64,000 nucleotides of DNA from Alentia gelatinosa (GCA_950022655.1 OX465582.1:95184704-95248703), one strand, 5' to 3'; shown: positions 44,660-57,265, counted from the stretch's first letter. A program made the numbers and translations. Notes: a model not told the origin generated them from the letters alone.

Positions 44660-46215
44660 AATAGCACAATTCAATGTTGCACGGAAGCCTCGAATCCAGA
44701 ACTATGACCAGATAGGCTCAGGTATTAGAGGAAAACTATGTTCTGGTGAGAGAAAGTCAAAGTTACAAGGTAAGGCTCGGAAAAAATCATACCCAAGGCC
44801 TTTGCCGCGGGTAGTTATTTTTCCAAGCCTTACTGAGTAACTTTGACTTTCTCTCTCTGGAAAGTTGGTTTCCCTTTTCCTATATACCTTCTAATGTAGA
44901 TTGATAACGATAACTATTGTTATTTGCTTGCCGACCATCAAATGCAGCCAGATCCAACCTTATAGAGTAACTTGACACTCTATGTTTTCTCCCCACTGCA
45001 CTTTTCATATGAATTTCGTAAGAGACAATCTGATTAGTCTAAACATCAACCTTGGGTAGTGAACGCCAGCCTTTGGTAGTAAACGTAAGTTATTCCACCC
45101 CTCGTAGCGTGGTGTAACCATAGAGTGTTCGGCCATAGGTATATAAGAATAGAGGGAAACTATGTTCCGTTGAGAGAAATTCAAAGTTACTTGGTAAGGC
45201 TCGGAAAAATTACTGCCCAAAGCCTTGGCCGCGGGCAGTAATTTTTCCAAGCCTTACCAAGTAACTTTGACTTTCTCTCTCCGGAAACTTGGTTTCCCTA
45301 TTCCTATATACCTTCAAATATGGTTTAATAATGATAATTAGCGTTATATGCTCACCCAACATCAAACCTGACGCCAGGTCCAATCTTATCAAGTAATTTG
45401 ACACTTTGTTTTCTTCCCACTGTTCTTTTCATATGAATTTTGTAAGAGACGATCTCATTGGTCTAAATGTCAACCTTGGGTAGTATAGGGCAACCTTGGG
45501 TAGTATACATAAGTTACTCCATCCCCCAAGAACGTGGTGTAAGCATAGCGTTAGACTTGCTCAAGTCTTTGATTATGAGTTTTCATTAAATGAATAAAAA
45601 AACAATGAAAATAAACTTCATTATAGTATGTATCCTTCTCTTACTGGCCCATGAATCAAAGACTTGCCCAGTAGGAACCGAACTATATTGAGGGGAGGAG
45701 GGGTGGGGTAGGCGGAGGGAAACAGGGACTGGGAACAGTCTAGCATAGAGTGTACGGCCTTAGGTATAAATGAATAGAGGGAAACTATGTTCCGGTGAAA
45801 GGAAGTCAAAGTTACGAGGTAAGGCTTGGAAAAATTACTGCCCAAGGCCTTGGCCGCGGGCAGTAATTTTTCCAAGCCTTACCGAGTAATTTTGACTTTC
45901 TTTCACTGGTACTTGGTTTCCCTATTCCTATATACCTTCAAATGTGGTTTAATAACGATAATTAGCGTTATTTGCTCACCCACCATCAAACCTGAAGCCA
46001 GATCCAACCTTATCGAGTAACTTGACACTTTATGTTTTCTACCCACTGGGCTTTTTATATGAATTTTGTAAGAGACAATCTGATTGGTCTAAATGTCAAC
46101 CTTGGGTAGTATACGGCAACCTTGGGTAGTATACGGCAACCTTGGGTAGTATCCATAAGTTACTCCACCCCCCAGAACGTGGTGTAAGCATAGAGTCTAC
46201 AGCCATAGGTATAAA
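44660..46215. repeat. Three-unit array of long hairpin elements
   Basis: Hairpins at about 44730-44870, 45155-45300 and 45775-45925 share arms AGTCAAAGTTACNNGGTAAG / CTTACNNAGTAACTTTGACT and inner arms ATTACTGCCCAAGGCCTTGG / CCGCGGGCAGTAAT. Between them lie repeats of CAACCTTGGGTAGTATACG and ACACTTTATGTTTTCT. Repeat K (45545-45680) is inserted between the second and third. No protein is encoded. 46216-46767 shows no gene. Confidence 0.85.
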
Positions 46216-46767
46216 GGAATAGTTCTATCCAGTGTGACTGGATCACTCCTGTGTGGACGAGACCTCTATGATTCACGTGTACTGTGCTCCTACTTAGGAC
46301 CCCTGAACGTGCCCACATATACACACATTATGATCAGTCATGTTGCACTGCTGGTAGCTCCCCTATATAGGTCAGTAATGAAATGTGGCATTTACTTCTT
46401 TCATGTTCAGGTTGAATGACTGCTATGGGTCATACTTACTGAGGGTTATGTTGTTTTGGCAACCTAGGTTATCTATGTAGGGGATACCACGCACTTGTAT
46501 TATCAAACCCTGTCTTGAAAACCAACACTTAAAAATATATTCGTTGATTTACGTACTGAATCTATGACCCACAGATAAGTAATAGATCTGTCTTTTTCAT
46601 TTCCAGGTATGTATGGCAGATTTCCTCCTGATGGGGCGTAAGTCAACCTACTTTTCTATTACATTTTTTGTATTACGCCTTTTTTCTACTTTTGTATTAC
46701 ATTTTTTGTCCCTTTTAGACAGCGTGAACATCAGTATAGTACTATGGGGCCATCCATTAAATATTTA

Positions 46768-47034
46768 GAAGGAAACTCACGAGATGAAAATACTTGGTCC
46801 GTACTCCACCAAGTTTAAACGCGGAGTAATTCATGAAGCGTCGGAGTACGGACCAAGTTATTTCCATTGAGTGCGTTTCTGACTTTATCTCACCCCGTAT
46901 ACATTATCAGGAACACTATTACTTAATGAAATAACTCACCCAATTACTCATTGTGTATTGAGTACACTACTTTCACGGCCGTGGAGTATGAGTTCCTAAT
47001 GTTAAGCCTATGGAGAAAGATACCTGAGTGAGAT
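46768..47034 (-). mobile_element. Compound foldback element F, reverse
   Basis: The palindrome (GAAACTCACGAGATGAAAAT...) precedes module A, which ends CCTGAGTGAGAT. It begins next to a half end of MITE family M (46747). Confidence 0.85.
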
Positions 47035-47044
47035 GGTAAATTTG

Positions 47045-47335
47045 ATCTCACTCCTGGTACTTTTGTCCCATAGGCTTAACATTCGTAACTCATTCTCCAT
47101 GCCCCTACAAGTATTGCAGTCCATTCTCCATGGTATATATCTTGCGTGTGATCCATTCTTTTATTGTGTACAGGGGTGAGATAAATACAGAAAACAACTC
47201 GTTTTGATCAAAGTAATTGTTCTTCAACTCCTTTGAATGCTACGTGATATATACTTGGCTGTCGCCTCGTTCTTATCACTCCGCATCACACTCATGGAGA
47301 ACGACGACTTTGATGAAAACTTGTTGCTTTCTTCT
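47045..47335 (+). mobile_element. Compound foldback element F, forward
   Basis: GATCTCACTCCTGGTACTTT starts module A. The palindrome tip is TTGGCTGTCGCCTCG. It faces the reverse copy at 46768-47034 with only 10 bp between. Confidence 0.85.
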
Positions 47336-47395
47336 TCAATCTATGACAATGAGGTGGGTGTCAGGTATAGTTGAACCAACGAGTATAGAGAAACC

Positions 47396-47515
47396 ATATA
47401 CTCTTTACTATATACCCATGCCGTATATACCGTTTTGCCATATAACGTAAACATACTGTATCATCTCGTTTTGTAGCTTGTACAGCATGGCCAGGACGTT
47501 CTATATAAATACTCA
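47396..47515. repeat. Foldback element G, internally deleted
   Basis: CCCATGCCGTATATACCGTT joins almost directly to ATCTCGTTTTGTAGCTTGTA and CAGGACGTTCTATATAAATA. The middle and one arm seen at 63100-63438 are absent. Confidence 0.75.
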
Positions 47516-47815
47516 TTGGTTGAATAGATGCGGGTTCAGAGCGGAGCGGAAGTGTGAAGAGGCAGACTGTGGGTATATGAGGATGTCAAGGATGGATTAG
47601 GAAGAAGGGTATAAAGGAGGTTATAACAGTACGTTATATGGATCCGGTACCCAGATAGGAGAGATGAATGTGGAAGGTGGGCGGGTGATCTATGTTGACT
47701 GAGGTCGCACGGAGGAATAGGTATATCAGGAGATCTGTGAAGAACGGTTTCAGTAGAAATATGAATCGGGGGAAAAATACGTCCCGTGATTTGTAGCAGG
47801 GCTTTATATACATAT

Positions 47816-48090
47816 ATCCAGAGATGGCAGTTTTGCTCTTACCCTATGAAATCCTTGTTTTTATATTCAGTTACCGTAATAGAATTCTTTTTCTTGTTTA
47901 AAACAAGGAGAGAATAAATTGAGCCTCATTCACACGAATAAACTGTGGTACAATCCTCCCCACATACCCCAGCTCCATTCCATGGCGAATAAGAATGTGT
48001 TTTCCATGTTTTTTTTGTCTCTCTGAGGCAGCGAGTTCCACATGGAAAATAATTCCTCTTCCTATCATGACCCAAACTGACATCCCTGTA
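47816..48090. mobile_element. hAT-like MITE family H
   Basis: Ends CAGAGATGGCAGTTTTG and CAAACTGACATCCCTG. Its interior matches 24548-24816. Confidence 0.75.
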
Positions 48091-48235
48091 TCCCGGACGA
48101 TGTGGGTCGAATTTTTTTTATCAATTATATAAGACCGGCTAATATCTTCTTAGCGAACAGACTTAAATACCATTAAATGACCATACCATATGCAAGGTAC
48201 AGAAAAGGTCTAGCCTAGATTATTCAACAAGCCAC

Positions 48236-48818
48236 AAAAATGTGCTAGGGTCAAGAAGTCCGAGAGGCTCTGACTGTGAAGTGGTGCAGACAGTCAGAGA
48301 GCAGTCCCATAGAGGCCTAGGCTAACTGGTCGACCAAAAATGTACATCTCAGCTCAGCATCCGTTTTGCTTATAAATATAGGTTGACTGTTTCTGATTTT
48401 GTAGTAGACAGTTTCCTGAGGCAAAATGCAGTAAAATGACAGTAATTTATTGCCTTTGCATTAGTTCTAACTAATAGAACAGCCAGTGTTTGTAAAATCC
48501 ATGTCAATGCATTCTGCAGGCGCCAAAAATAACATAAAACTTGTTTCAAATGGGCAGGAACCAGCTTATCAAATATGGCCGACATGAGTTGGAATTGGTG
48601 AGATATGGTTAAATGAGTTGTAGAAAAAGGCTCCCGAAAGTAACACAAAGGAACAAAACAGAAGTTTTCTCATTGAAAAGGAATTATTATGCATTTCTGA
48701 AGGTAAGGGAGCATAAACATGCACTGACATTGACAGCATTACTCAGAACCAATGGGAATAAGCGATTGCGCTCTCTGACTGTCCGCTAAGCAGTCAAAGT
48801 TTCTCGGACTAGGGTCAA
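48236..48818. mobile_element. MITE with about 55-bp inverted ends
   Basis: GTCCGAGAGGCTCTGACTG...ACAGTCAGAGAGC at the left mirrors GCGCTCTCTGACTGTC...TTTCTCGGAC at the right. The tips are TAGGGTCAAG on both sides. No coding capacity is seen. Confidence 0.8.
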
Positions 48819-49859
48819 GCAGCACTGGAAAGAGTAGGAGACCCATTGGCTGTTGGTCAAACTATTGGACAAAAGCATAAATCAGAGAGCGAGGATGTCT
48901 TAGAGCAACGTGGGCGTGCCTAGTCGCCCACAAAAAGTTCTGGGCCTAATTTTAGCACCCGGGCCCGGTCTGGTGGTAGGTGACTCAGGCTTGCTGGTCG
49001 CGTCCCTCGGTCTACACGGATGTGGACCCATCACCATCTCCTATGTAACGCCCACCCGGCCATAGCCACGAGGGTCACCACTACGACACATAACCAGGCA
49101 GTTACATAAACGCCCCGCTAGCCGAGCGAGCATCGCCGCCGCCGTAATGCTGAATATTCATAGCCCATTATCGTGGAGGGGTTAGGAGCCGTGCTTCAGG
49201 AGCGGAGTCTGGGTGGGCCACGGTGTAATCTGATAGCTTACTACAGGCACCCAGCCACTGAATTAATCTCTTCTCCCTTTTCTCTTTCAAATCTATCTTT
49301 ATATGGGGGATGGGGGTGTAAGCAGTGGTGTCTTCTGTTTTTTTTGTCTTTTTTATTAGGTCAGCTTATATACATAGTAGCGGATTACCACCTTCCCATG
49401 TTACAAAGAAAAATATAGCAGATTTGACAATTCTTCCGATTCAGAAATAGTTTTCATCAATCTACATTGCTGTCTTTATCTTTTCTACATATAACAAAAC
49501 TACTAAACTATGAGTATCCTCATCACAAAGATATTCATTCCTAAAGTAGAAGGGTCTTCATGTACGATCAGCGGGATTATTCAACGGGTCTCTGTTTTAT
49601 TAGTATTATGACTTTACGGGGTGATTGTTGCCTATTTTTTTCTAACATTATTCCTATGGCTAAACTTGTATCAGGGGTGACATAAAGGGAACGAAGCTAG
49701 TCTAAGATGAAGGTTTTATAAGATTAGACCAATGATATTTTCAGAGAAAACTGTGATGCTAGAACATGAGTAGTTATAGAAATACGTGTACACATTTTGA
49801 TAGTGTCTTGAACTTAACACATTATTCCCTCTTAATGAAATGATAAGGAGGCATTAATA
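48819..49859. other. Noncoding DNA, GC-richer in 48900-49170
   Basis: No recognisable exon. TATCAGGGGTGACATAAA near 49670 is an isolated module-A end. Confidence 0.5.
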
Positions 49860-50690
49860 AGGAGGGTGGTTTTGGCCCACTAGATTCAGGTCAACTTTAG
49901 ACTGTAGAACAGTCCCAAGGCGCTAATATTACTATGTAAGGAGGTCAGGATCAAGGTCATGGTTTGCTGTGAATGTAGTCATTGGCTGCTGGGTCTACTA
50001 TATTCCTTGTATGATAGTGAAGGCAGAGGGACAACTCTATACAGATATTCTGACATGTTTCGGTATAACATATAACTTCATGTACCTTTATCAGTGATCA
50101 AATCTTCAGAGAAAATCAACTTGACATATACCAGACCACGACATGTGGTGGGGGAAGACATCATGACAGCAACGCCCATACAGAGACCCAAGCCTAGACT
50201 GGCTACAGTCCCTGCATCCTATGGCTACCCTCCTCACTGGGATACACTGGCTCCAGTCCCTGCATCCTATGGCTACCCTCCTCACTGGGATACACTGGCT
50301 CCAGTCCCTGCACCCTATGGATACCCTCCTCACTGGGATACAGGGACTGGTACAATCGGTAATGGTGTTGGATTTCTGGCGCTGCTTAGCTCCAGTATTC
50401 CCAACACTCTCTATACAGATATCCTGGCCACTGGTCATCAATGGTCAGGGTGAAGGTGGTGGTTTGCTCCGAATGCAGTCATTGGTTACTGGGACTACTC
50501 TATTCCTTATATGGTAGTTAATACAGGGGGACAACTCCATTCAGCCTACCACAGACTCGCCAGTCGAGTACAATGGAACGAAAAAATTACACACACTAAA
50601 TTCTATGATGAACTTTATTCTGGTTGTGTTTAATCATTTGATAAATGATAAATGTTCATAATCGAAGACCTGAGCAAGTCTATCGGAAGC
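49860..50690 (-). repeat. Repeat K with internal 48-bp tandem repeat
   Basis: The GACTTGCTCAGGTCTTCGAT end is at about 50660-50690 and the CTCCAGTCCCTGCATCCTAT block, tandemly repeated three times in 48-bp units, is at 50195-50340. A second K-related segment (AGTCATTGGCTGCTGGG...) lies at 49970-50035, matching 50476-50540. Confidence 0.75.
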
Positions 50691-50996
50691 CATGCACACG
50701 GCACATAGCGACGGGCATACTCTCCGACAGGCACATTGACCCGCAGCCCTGTGGGGAGCCCCCACATCTTACACTCTCTGATCACCAGGGGCAGACTTGT
50801 CACAAACATAACTGTGGGCATTAGTCAGAGCGAACTGACCACTGCCTGCACACGAGTGACACTGACCACTAGACTCTATTGATCTGCTGGAGATAGCAAC
50901 AGATGGTTACTGGAGGAAACGGGTGGTCTGCCTCAACTCACTCCTCTCTCTCTCTCGTATTTTACTTGCTCACTTCTACCCAGTACTAACACCAGG

Positions 50997-51730
50997 GATG
51001 CCAGTTTGTGAGATTTTTCCTATATGTATGTAGGATTTCAGGGGTGATGTTGAAGCCACAAACTAAGCGATACTCAGAGATTGTTGAGTCCTGTTCATTT
51101 ATTGGTTTATTGATGGATGTACAACATGTTCATCACTTTTTTGGTTGATTAACACTTATTGTTTCTACTAGTTTCGGCAGTACTCCCTTTGTCAGCGAGC
51201 AAGTGAATAAAACCAGGAATGCCAGTTTGTAGGATTTTGCCTACATAAAGGATTTCAATTTTAGTCTAAAAGAGAAGTATCTTAAACCTATGTAACATAA
51301 GTAAAAACATAAACAATTTTGTAAAACTAAAAAATAATGGAAATTTCAAGAAATTGTATATATGTCTCGAGAATAATATAGACTTCAAGTAAGTCTAATT
51401 GAACAAATTGGACGTTAAAGTACCCCAGAAAACAAACAAACAGACTCCAAGTTACCTAAAATCTGAATCTTAAATAAACTTGCTCTGTTATCTTTCAAAA
51501 TTCGGAATTGAGCTACCCCAAACACGCTCAGTTAGAGGGCCTATACATGGATCCCAGTGCTCTGACCCACGAACGAGGGAAAACCAGAATACAGACATCT
51601 AATTGATTTGAAATATGTCATGTGAGAATAGAGTTATTCAAGCCTTACTAAGCGTTAAAAAAATAAGGGATACAAAGACTGGCCTCAGTCCCCATGTAGG
51701 ATATTTTCCTGACCCGTACTGGTATGCCTG
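50997..51730. mobile_element. hAT-like MITE copies (27276 subfamily)
   Basis: CAGGGATGCCAGTTTGTGAG at 50997 and CAGGAATGCCAGTTTGTAGG at 51210 are two left ends. The right end ACTGGTATGCCTG is at about 51730. The interior includes a SINE/LINE-type tail (TTGGACGTTAAAGTAC near 51410). 51165-51200 holds a hammerhead-like CTGACA...GCCGAAACTAGTAG on the minus strand. Confidence 0.65.
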
Positions 51731-51829
51731 TAAAACCACATCCAAGCTGTATCCAGATGTGACCAACTGCAAGCAGCTCTCACCGTGTACTGGGTGCACC
51801 CCTCTCATAAAATCTCGCACTCTCTAAGT

Positions 51830-52085
51830 CGTAATCTGTACAAGGTTCTCACTGCGCTCTATGGGAGAAGAATTCTTAACGAACTAGGCTTAGAGCCTTG
51901 AGAATCCACTGGCACACAGTATTCCCGCTAGGTGGCATCATTGAGATTATAGGAATCTTTGGTTGCATTGATGTAAGTCTTTTGCACGGGAGGCAGGCCA
52001 GTGGATTCTCAAGGCTCTAAGCCTAGTTCGTTAAGAATTCTACTCCATAGAGCGAAGTGAGAGAACAGAATACGACTTAATGAGT
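51830..52085. repeat. Long inverted repeat with near-perfect arms
   Basis: GAATTCTTAACGAACTAGGC plus TTAGAGCCTTGAGAATCCAC is matched by its complement at about 51998-52047. The outer arms (AAGTCGTAATCTGT / ATACGACTTA) extend it. A spacer of about 80 bp separates the arms. Confidence 0.88.
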
Positions 52086-52451
52086 GCGAGATCTTATGAG
52101 TGCTTTGAAACACAAGCACATCGTATCCAATGTTTACTGCACATAAGCATGTATAAATAGACACAGAGTAAAGTATGTATACATCCTATAGGTAAATCTG
52201 CACAAATGTAAGAGATAGAGGAAGTACAGTTCCCTGTTCTATACACTATAGACGACAAGTAAGTTTTTTCATATTGTATGATTTAAGTAGGTCTCATTTG
52301 CAGTCAGATTATGTGCCGCAGTGGAGGTGTTTTTGCCCAATTCCACAATTTCATCGTGGACACTCAAATGACCTTTAAATTGTTCAAGATATTTAGAGAG
52401 GGATATGACATACATACGCTGCTTGAGAATGCCTGTCTTATTGCCATATGA

Positions 52452-52537
<86 letters not shown>
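52452..52537. repeat. (TG)n-(TA)n microsatellite
   Basis: A short GT run leads into about 35 AT units. Confidence 0.97.
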
Positions 52538-52539
<2 letters not shown>

Positions 52540-52570
52540 TGTAGGTGCTATGAGAGTCCCGTAAAATATT

Positions 52571-52865
52571 AAAGAAGAAACCAACAAATTTTGTTCAAAG
52601 TCGTTGTTCTCCACAAGTTTGATTCAAAGTGATATGAATTAGGCGACAGCTGAGTGAATATCACGTAACATTCAAACGGGTTGGAAAACAATGACTTTGA
52701 ATAAAACGAGTTGCTTTCTGTATTTATCTCACCCCTGCACACATTAAAAGAATGTACAATACACAGGACATAGACCATGATGAACGGACTGCAATACTCA
52801 TAGGGTCATGGAGAACAAGTTCCCAATGTTACGCCTATGGGACAAAAATACCAGGGGTGAGATAG
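52571..52865 (-). mobile_element. Compound foldback element F, reverse
   Basis: The palindrome (AAGAAGAAACCAACAAATTT ... AACGAGTTGCTTTCTG) precedes module A ending ACCAGGGGTGAGATA. The tip on the minus strand is CTCAGCTGTCGCCTA. It closely matches the 25258 and 47045 copies. Confidence 0.88.
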
Positions 52866-53864
52866 ACAGATATGTGTCATAGCATCGAGATTAAGTTAAT
52901 GTTTTTAGGTCACAGAAATACCGTTATGCAGATAAATGTACATGCTACATTACGTGTTTGTGTCACCCTTTGTTTAATAAGTTCTCCCTTGATAGGACTC
53001 TGGGCTGATAGTTGTTAGTATGATAAATTGTCTATTCATTGCACAAGTTGCTTGCTTTGTCAGCTTTTAATCTACAATTGACCACCAAAGTTACGGCCTA
53101 CCTATATCACGGCTCAATTCTTTTCTCTGCCTTTGTTACACACAGCTTTCCTTATTGAAAGCTAATATCTCTTTTGAATTCTTTCTTGGTGTTCCCTTCA
53201 ACAAGAAAAATGATTTACAAAAAAAAGAGTTCCCTTTGAAACTACTGCTGTGTGGGACTCAATATGTGCTAGGTCGTATTTTCTCCGCTGCGCTTTTATC
53301 ACAAACTATTACCGAGTCTTTGAAACTTAATGGAAAAAAGACCTCATAACGACACCAAAAACGACGCCGGAATGAGCAGACATTTTGTTCGTTTTTCCCG
53401 AGCAACCATCTTTAATAATATAATTAACATCGCTTAAAATGGTCCGCCGACAACGGTTCTACAAAAACGAGACACGTTCTCTTAAAAGAGACACAAATAA
53501 AATTCTGTACGCTTTCATAAAAACGTACAAATAAAACTTCCGGGGAGAGAGAAGAAAGATCCTAAACTTAAATATTGTCAAGTACGAGCTGGTGGAACAT
53601 GGCTGTGGATTAACAGTTTCCGCGGCTTTCTCTTTGACAAAAGTACTACTAGACTTGCTCAAGTCTTTGATTAAGAGCATTTATTGAATTATCAAAATCA
53701 ATCAATATGAAATACATACACCATGTAAGCTTCGTATAGCTGACCCAGGAATGTGCCAACTGTGAGGTGGAGAGTGGGGTGTGTGTGTGTGTGTGTGTGG
53801 GCGGGGGAGGGGGGGATGCGGTGGCAGCAGGGATAGGACACAGGGCCAGTCTAAAGGGCCTCTT
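52866..53864. other. Noncoding DNA
   Basis: No gene is seen. The repeat K end (GACTTGCTCAAGTCTTTGAT) is at 53652-53710, followed by a (GT)n run near 53778. Confidence 0.5.
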
Positions 53865-54198
53865 CCACCAACACACAGAATAAAGCCAGATCTGTCGCGA
53901 TTTGGTTATCTTGATAAGTGTTGCTAGGTTTTGAATAATCGCGTGCATATTTGCCACAAAGCATCGGTATAGTTAAGCACCTTTAACGCATTCTTGGCAC
54001 GATATGTAGGCAATAGATCTTGAAGCATTGCGGTAGTGGAGCACCAAAATATACACACAACTTCGCAAAAAAATACACATATGATTGCATTCAAAGTTTT
54101 GCGACAAAGGAAGTAAGATATAAAGCGACAGTGTATAACATGATAAGACATACCAAGATATAACATGGGAAATGCATCGTGCTGCTGGAATCAGCACT
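53865..54198. mobile_element. TTAA MITE, second copy
   Basis: AGGGCCTCTTCCACCAACAC and GTGCTGCTGGAATCAGCACT are diverged relatives of the 24259 ends. TTAA lies at the right (54199-54202) and CTAA at the left. Interior motifs CGCGATTTGGTTATCTTG and CAAGATATA...GG match the first copy. Confidence 0.75.
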
Positions 54199-54554
54199 TT
54201 AAGTACTACCACCTCCCTGGGAATTATGTCAACAACTTGTGCTAGTACTAGTGGTATTCAACTTAGTAAGTAGTGTAATGATTTTAGAGATGAGTGTAGG
54301 TACATTAGAGTTTTAGAGTGAGGGAGGTTGGATTTAGTGTCTCTACGGTGGGAGGTAGAAGGCTGTGGTAGCAGATTGTCTGTAAAGTGGAAGACATATT
54401 GTACGATCTAGTTTCAAATGATTAAGTCCCCTTATCTTAAGTAAGTCTTAGCGTATCTTAGTCAACATCAAGGGGTAAGTGCAGTTATGAACGGATTTTT
54501 ATCAAAAATACTACCTTTGGGTTGCCATAGAGGAGTTTTGGCCTCGCCTCGCAA

Positions 54555-55016
54555 TTATCTGTAGATCATAAAAGGAAATGATATTAGTTGTCCCCCGACT
54601 ACAGTAGCGCTATCTTATGATTTCCTTGCGGATGATGGCAGTGTGGTGCCAAAATTGGTTACTCTGCCAAAAGTGGTAATTATCGCTCACTCTATCCCAC
54701 ATGTCTCTTCCTGTCCTGTACCGCTTAGATTTCACCGACTATTCTAGGCTTAGTGCGCATGTACAAACTAGCACTCTCCCAGCAGATCTTTCGTGGCGCT
54801 ATAGCTTGCTATCTGCCGCAGGAAGTAGAGCGCTGGATTTCTGCTTGGAGAGTAACAAACTAGTGGTTCGAGGGCCGATGAATTTGTCACTCTCCAATCG
54901 TGGACTGCAAGAGTGCGCATGTTCGTGCATGCGCCAAAGACAATAGTGAGCGATAATTACCACTTATGGCAGGGTAACCAATTTTGGCACCACAGCGGAA
55001 CTAGGAATCACTCTGT
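54555..55016 (-). mobile_element. Element B (reverse) split by a hairpin MITE
   Basis: The B left end is at the right (CGGAACTAGGAATCACTCTG up to GTGCCCCATA, about 55016) and the B interior at 54560-54630. Between them, 54641-54994 is a separate element with about 46-bp inverted ends starting TGTGGTGCCAAAATTGGTTA. The nested element contains GGTTCGAGGGCC, a weak B-box-like string. Confidence 0.8.
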
Positions 55017-55202
55017 GCCCCATAGCCAGCTGTTTGATACTGTTTCTGCAAAGAGCGATGTGTCCGTTGTTTTCGTCAAGTTTGATATTATTCCCAGAAA
55101 CTGTTGTTATATTTATGATGTATAGGGCGATGTATTGAGTAAAATTAGGCCACTCAAAGATCAAAGATGGCTTAAAAGTGTCATAAAATGGGCTTTAGAC
55201 AT

Positions 55203-55290
55203 AGAGTAAAACCCTGCGTAAGTGGTCACCCTCCGTTCCGGGCCAAAGTGCCCGCTTATGCGGGGTGTCTGCATACACGGGGTTTTCAGA
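55203..55290. mobile_element. pogo-like MITE, short and diverged
   Basis: AGAGTAAAACCCTGCGTAAG at the left and CACGGGGTTTTCAGA at the right, with TGCGGGGTGTCTG inside, resemble the 19211 element. 55291-55799 is noncoding and holds a C/A homopolymer near 55390. Confidence 0.6.
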
Positions 55291-55799
55291 TTCATACTGT
55301 TTATACATTGAAAGCATCTCTGGCTTGAGGAGCTTTAATTTGATACTAAATACACATACTTTTCATAATTTCTATCAAGGTTCATCTTATTTTATCCCCC
55401 CCCCCCCCCAAAAAAAAAAATCTTCTAAAATTGTTTTTGCAGATGCGCGCGGTGATGAGAAACAAGTTTTTTTTTTGAGTGGCCTTATTTAAAAGAGTGA
55501 TAGCTTTACTAAGGTTTGGCTGAAGAGTAAAGGTTGTCCCCATACCATGTGTGCAAAGTAAGGAGACTGGAAAAGGTATGTGAGAAACGGTATTGGCATA
55601 AGATATAGTGGTAGCTGGCTGTAGCTACCGAATGCACCGGTCTGGAGGGAGTCCTATTTTGTTACGCATTGCTGAATTCTTTGGTGATATACGCTTCTGT
55701 TTTGGTATATCATCTATTTTACATTTATATTCATGAATACCGATTTCTACCTGTATTATAAAAGGTATAGGTTTCTATATAGTAAACCTATGGAAGTTT

Positions 55800-56073
55800 A
55801 TGGACAGAGCTCATATCCCATCGAGTTTGAATAGCGTAATATGCAATTCACAAGGCGAAGCCGCGTGAATTATGTAGTGATTCAAACGAGATTGGATAAA
55901 GCTCTAACCGTGAACTTTGATAGGTTTCTGAATTTATATCACCCCTCACATTAACTAATTGGCTTACATTTATGACATAATTCCGTATTGAGTATTTTTT
56001 CTAAATACTTCAGGGGCATTGAGTATGAATTCCCAATGTAGAGTCCATGGGTAATGAATACCAGGGGTGAGAT
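55800..56073 (-). mobile_element. Compound foldback element F, reverse
   Basis: The palindrome ATCCCATCGAGTTTGAATAG / TTCAAACGAGATTGGAT has tip CAAGGCGAAGCCGCG, followed by module A ending ACCAGGGGTGAGATA. Confidence 0.82.
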
Positions 56074-56409
56074 ATACCTTGGTATTTAATACAGTGGTAT
56101 AAAGTTAACTATCTTTTGTTTGTAGTTTACAGCTTTTCCATAAGACGTCTCATTACAAATTCTTTTACCACACCTAAGTAAGTAACAAAAATACAAAACT
56201 CTCACAAATTCCAAGCTCCTGGGTCCATCCTCCCGCACGTCTGGGTACCATCGTAACTGAACGTACACAGTGAGGCGTGCTTCCAAGCACCAGCTTCACA
56301 GTCACCCGAGCAGACAAAGTAAAGCACGTGTCGCTGGCCTCAGCCCCATCACTTCTCAGTGTGCACACCCAGCCACACCGTCCTGTACTCTACTGTCCAC
56401 AGCTACTAT

Positions 56410-57265
56410 ATGGCATAAGGGGATTGCTAGTTCCACTATCATCCGCCTATAGGGCACAGAGGGATTGCTAGTGCCACCATCAGCCGCTTATAGGGCACAG
56501 AGGGATTGCTAGTTCCACTATCATCCGCCTATAGGGCACAGAGGGATTGCTAGTGCCACCATCATACGCCAGGAAATTGTCTGCTCCTCGTATAGGGCAC
56601 AGAGGGATTGCTAGTTCCACGATCATTTGCCTATAGCGCACAGAGAGATTGCTAGTTGTGCCATCATTTGCCAGGCCATTGTCCACTCCTTGTATAGGGC
56701 ACAGAGGGATTGCTAGTTCCATGATCATTCGCCTATAGGGCACAGAGGGATTGCTAGTTCCGCCTATAGGGCACAGAGGGATTGCTAGTTCCACCATCAT
56801 CTGCCAGGATATTGTCTGCTCGTCCTATAGGGCACAGAGGGATTGCTAGTTCCTCCATCCTCCGCCAGGATATTGTCTCCTCCTATAGGGCACAGAGGAA
56901 TAGCTAGTGCCACCATCATCTACCAGGAAATTGTTTGCTCCTCCTATAGGGTTCAGAGGGATTGCTAGTTCCACGATCATCCGCCTATAGGTCACAGAGG
57001 GATTGCTAGTGCCACCATCATACGCCAGGAAACTTTCAGCAGCTAGTATAGGGCACAGAGGGATTGTTAGTTCCGCCATCATCCGCCAGGAAATTGTCTG
57101 CTCCTCCTATAGGGTTCAGAGGGATTGCTAGTTCCACGATCATCCGCCTATAGGTCACAGAGGGATTGCTAGTTCCATGATCATCCGCCTATAGGTCACA
57201 GAGGGATTGCTAGTTCCACGATCATCCGCCTATAGGGCACAGAGGGATTGCTAGTTGCGCCATCA
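56410..57265 (+). repeat. Satellite grown from the left end of element B
   Basis: GGGCACAGAGGGATTGCTAG recurs about 18 times with spacers of 31-63 bp made of TTCCACCATCATCCGCC, CAGGAAATTGTCTGCTCCTC or both. These are exactly the first 60 or so bases of element B (32710). The array is followed by a reverse SINE head fragment (57270-57345) and the right end of element B (about 57380-57455). Confidence 0.92.
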
